Shown here: positions 24,954-26,275 of the stretch, in pieces
Layout of the letters: each line of letters starts with the position of its first letter
How positions within the stretch are numbered: position 1 is the first letter of the stretch
Assembly: GCA_003233545.1 (NCBI GenBank)
Contig: QILZ01000261.1
Coordinates: 1-26,275 of the forward strand
DNA length: 26,275 bases
Source: Spirochaetales bacterium
GTDB lineage: Bacteria; Spirochaetota; Spirochaetia; SZUA-6
Direction: 5' to 3'
Translations under genes and position numbers: made by a program
Notes under the pieces: model-generated
Seen by the model: the letters and a program-made list of their open reading frames with translations, nothing else
What the model was told of the DNA's origin: nothing
Database searches by the model: none

Positions 24954-24987
24954 AAAGAGGTCTTTTAAAAAGACCTCTTTTATTTTC
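24954..24987 (+). terminator. Rho-independent terminator of hsp20
   Basis: AAAGAGGTCTTT (24954-24965) pairs perfectly with AAAGACCTCTTT (24969-24980) around a 3-base loop, followed by TATTTTC. The stem and T-rich tail fit an intrinsic terminator. Confidence 0.75.
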
Positions 24988-25009
24988 ATGCACACGGCAT
25001 GGCGTACTA

Positions 25010-25345
25010 AGGTATTATAAAACCGACCCGAAGAGGGGAAGAAGTAAAGGGTGCCATTATAACGGCAATGACGAAGTTTTTACCTTTGAGCAGGATAAAC
25101 GTCCGGAAACCGGTGGTTGCTCCGGGCGGCGCGGCAGCATAAATCCCGTTGATATTGATCCTGAAACAGGAGAACTGATTTCCACGCATAGAGGCTATAG
25201 TTCTTTAGATTATTGAAATACCTATTTTCTCTATGAACTATCAAAGCAACTGAATCTACAGATTTTGCTTAAAAATATATTTCCCGATATCTGGCAAGAA
25301 ATACCTGCATTTTCTTTGAGATATCGGAAAAGAAGCATGCTGAAA
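25010..25345 (+). pseudogene. IS4/IS1634-like transposase, N-terminal remnant
   Basis: One frame reads EVFTFEQDKRPETG, then NPVDIDPETGELIS, then after an in-frame TGA at 25214-25216 continues FLYELSKQLNLQILLKNIF and PDIWQEIPAFSLRY. The order, a short beta-rich start, an IDPETGE segment, then a helical FPDIWQEI block, is that of the N-terminal region of IS4-superfamily (IS1634-like) DDE transposases. The catalytic DDE domain is absent. No start codon is evident. An open frame on the opposite strand here is a shadow. Confidence 0.55.
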
Positions 25346-25412
25346 AGAAAACGATTGTTACAGAGGTGTCTAAGAAACAGCGAGAATTATTTCAAAGCTT
25401 TAAAAATTCCCC

Positions 25413-25970
25413 TGCCAACCCGGCTATAGTTATAATAGCCGCGGGATTTTAGGATTATATGGTTCGGACGATAAGACACGGGAATCGATTGCAAAATACC
25501 TTGTCCGGCCTCCTCCTTCTTTAAGTAAGATTAAATATGAGCCGTTTAAAGGGAAGGTTCTTTTAAAACAAAGTACAATGAATATTTTGGTAAAAACTTC
25601 TAAGTCTATCCAGCCTCAGATTTTACTGCCGCCCTTGCTCAACATATACCACCGGCGGGAGTTCGCCTTGTACAATATTGCTGTTAAAGATGATGATAAT
25701 ATCGAGTTAGAGAGAGAAAAAGTTAAAGGCTGAAGTTAAGCGTTCTGCCTGGGCACGGCTTATAAATAAAGTGTATGGGATTAATCCGTTAATTTGTGAA
25801 AAAAGCGGCTTTTTAAAATGCGTATAGCAGCTTTTATAATTGATCCGGAACAGATAGATAGGATAATGCGGTATTTTAGAAATAAGAATAGAGCACTTCC
25901 AAATATGTCTGCTTATAAGGAGATTTTTCGGTTTTACGTTCTGGATTTTGGGATTATATGGATTATTCGA
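25413..25970 (+). pseudogene. IS91-like transposase, C-terminal remnant with frameshifts
   Basis: Pieces in three frames follow the C-terminal order of IS91-family transposases: DDKTRESIAKYLVRPPPSLS and KIKYEPFKGKVLL (stop at 25731), then DFTAALAQHIPPAGVRLVQY (25619-25684) in a second frame, then SAWARLINKVYGINPLICEK (from 25744) in a third, then IAAFIIDPEQIDRIMRYF (from 25824) in another. The usual CPxCG zinc knuckle has degenerated. At least three frame changes make it non-functional. The N-terminal HUH/tyrosine half is missing. Confidence 0.78.
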
Positions 25971-25990
25971 CTTAGATTTTTCTCGAGTTT

Positions 25991-26275
25991 TTAAAATATA
26001 TACAGTTTTGGCAATTTATTTCTTTTCAAGGGGTTTTTTACATCTATGCCTGGCTTCTTCATCACATGGGTATAAACCATAGTTGTGGAAACATTTGAAT
26101 GTCCAAGTAATTCCTTAACAGTACGAATATCAACACCCGCTTCTAAAAGATGAGTTGCAAAATAATGCCTGAATGTATGACACCCTACATTCTTTGAAAT
26201 TCCAGAAAGTCTAACAGCGTTTTTCACAGCTTTTTGTAAACTGCTTTCATGAATATGATGTCTACGCTTTATACT
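25991..26275 (-). CDS. Integron-type tyrosine recombinase, 3' end only (partial)
   Basis: The C-terminal ~94 residues of a site-specific recombinase; the rest lies beyond the right edge. It reads RRHHIHESSLQKAVKNAVR, then the catalytic box HTFRHYFATHLLEAGVDIRT, then ELLGHSNVSTTMVYTHVM with the nucleophilic Tyr, then KPGIDVKNPLK. The H-x-x-R, (L)LGH and Tyr positions are intact. The RRHH...ES start and the THVMKKPG...NPL ending are more like integron integrases (IntI) than XerC/D. The frame stays open to position 26275. Its 3' end faces the decayed IS region. Whether it is full length and has an attI site or cassettes cannot be seen. Confidence 0.82.
   Translation of the reverse strand, partial: SIKRRHHIHESSLQKAVKNAVRLSGISKNVGCHTFRHYFATHLLEAGVDIRTVKELLGHSNVSTTMVYTHVMKKPGIDVKNPLKRNKLPKLYIF

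Larger units (their letters stand above)
24995..25970 (+). mobile_element. Decayed insertion-sequence region
   Basis: Between the hsp20 terminator and the integrase there is no intact gene. Fragments of two unrelated transposases can be read on the plus strand in several frames with internal stops. Clear terminal repeats could not be identified by eye, so element borders are approximate. Confidence 0.7.

Noticed and set aside
25007..25189. 60-residue minus-strand open frame
   Set aside because: The opposite strand carries the IS4/IS1634-like remnant with recognisable order; the minus frame has no motif or ribosome site.
25638..25741. GCTCAAC and GTTAAGC motifs resembling integron attC core sites
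   Set aside because: Both lie inside the IS91-like coding remnant, are not in the right order or pairing with complementary arms, and such 7-mers are common by chance.
1..26275. CRISPR arrays, tRNA or rRNA genes
   Set aside because: No regularly spaced identical repeats, cloverleaf-like segments or rRNA motifs were seen by eye on either strand; a covariance search would be needed to exclude small RNAs.

Overview
The window reads as a chromosomal segment of a low-to-moderate GC bacterium, most likely a spirochaete (Spirochaetota). This rests on gene content and sequence style: tandem MAF/DUF115 (MptE-like) proteins, a RecJ with a GDRDVDG motif, an acidic Glu-rich protein with a short conserved C-terminal block, a GldA/F/G + DUF4340 transporter set, and the tail of an integron-type integrase. 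No rRNA, tRNA or CRISPR array was seen, and the phylum call is inference.

Region 1 (1-4638, minus strand) is a tight DNA-repair/nucleotide operon, recO > thpR > deoA/pdp > recJ, with ATGA overlaps at recO/thpR and deoA/recJ; recJ runs off the left edge. Divergent from it, region 2 (4681-7890, plus) carries lon and a translationally coupled VanY-type lipoprotein carboxypeptidase. Region 3 (7911-9993, minus) holds a tsaC/Sua5-type gene, an FtsB/DivIC-like protein with an unusual second membrane segment, and a tandem-receiver response regulator ending in a histidine-kinase-like dimerisation helix with no ATPase domain.

Region 4 (10098-16788, plus) is the least conventional part. After a promoter and a 5'-leader hairpin come a 43-residue acidic peptide, a 605-residue Glu-rich protein with a recent 192-bp internal tandem duplication, a GAF + degenerate-GGDEF-like protein, and two diverged MAF/DUF115 proteins of the kind linked to flagellin glycosylation. 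The peptide and the Glu-rich protein share a motif resembling the CheY-binding N terminus of FliM. This is my best candidate for a poorly described system, possibly regulatory scaffolding plus surface or flagellar glycosylation.

Region 5 (16776-18809) has a stand-alone Memo/AmmeMemoRadiSam-B gene (minus) and a membrane protein with a degenerate GGDEF-like domain whose promoter predicts a leaderless transcript (plus). Region 6 (18831-23195, minus) is a four-gene ABC operon (ATPase, permease, GldG-like auxiliary protein, DUF4340) behind a near-consensus sigma70 promoter. Region 7 has ribonuclease Z (minus), then an hsp20 gene (plus) behind an excellent sigma54 promoter and followed by three hairpins. 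Region 8 (about 24990-26275) is a mobile-element graveyard: a broken IS4/IS1634-like transposase, a frameshifted IS91-like transposase, and the 3' end of an integron-type tyrosine recombinase (minus) that leaves the window.
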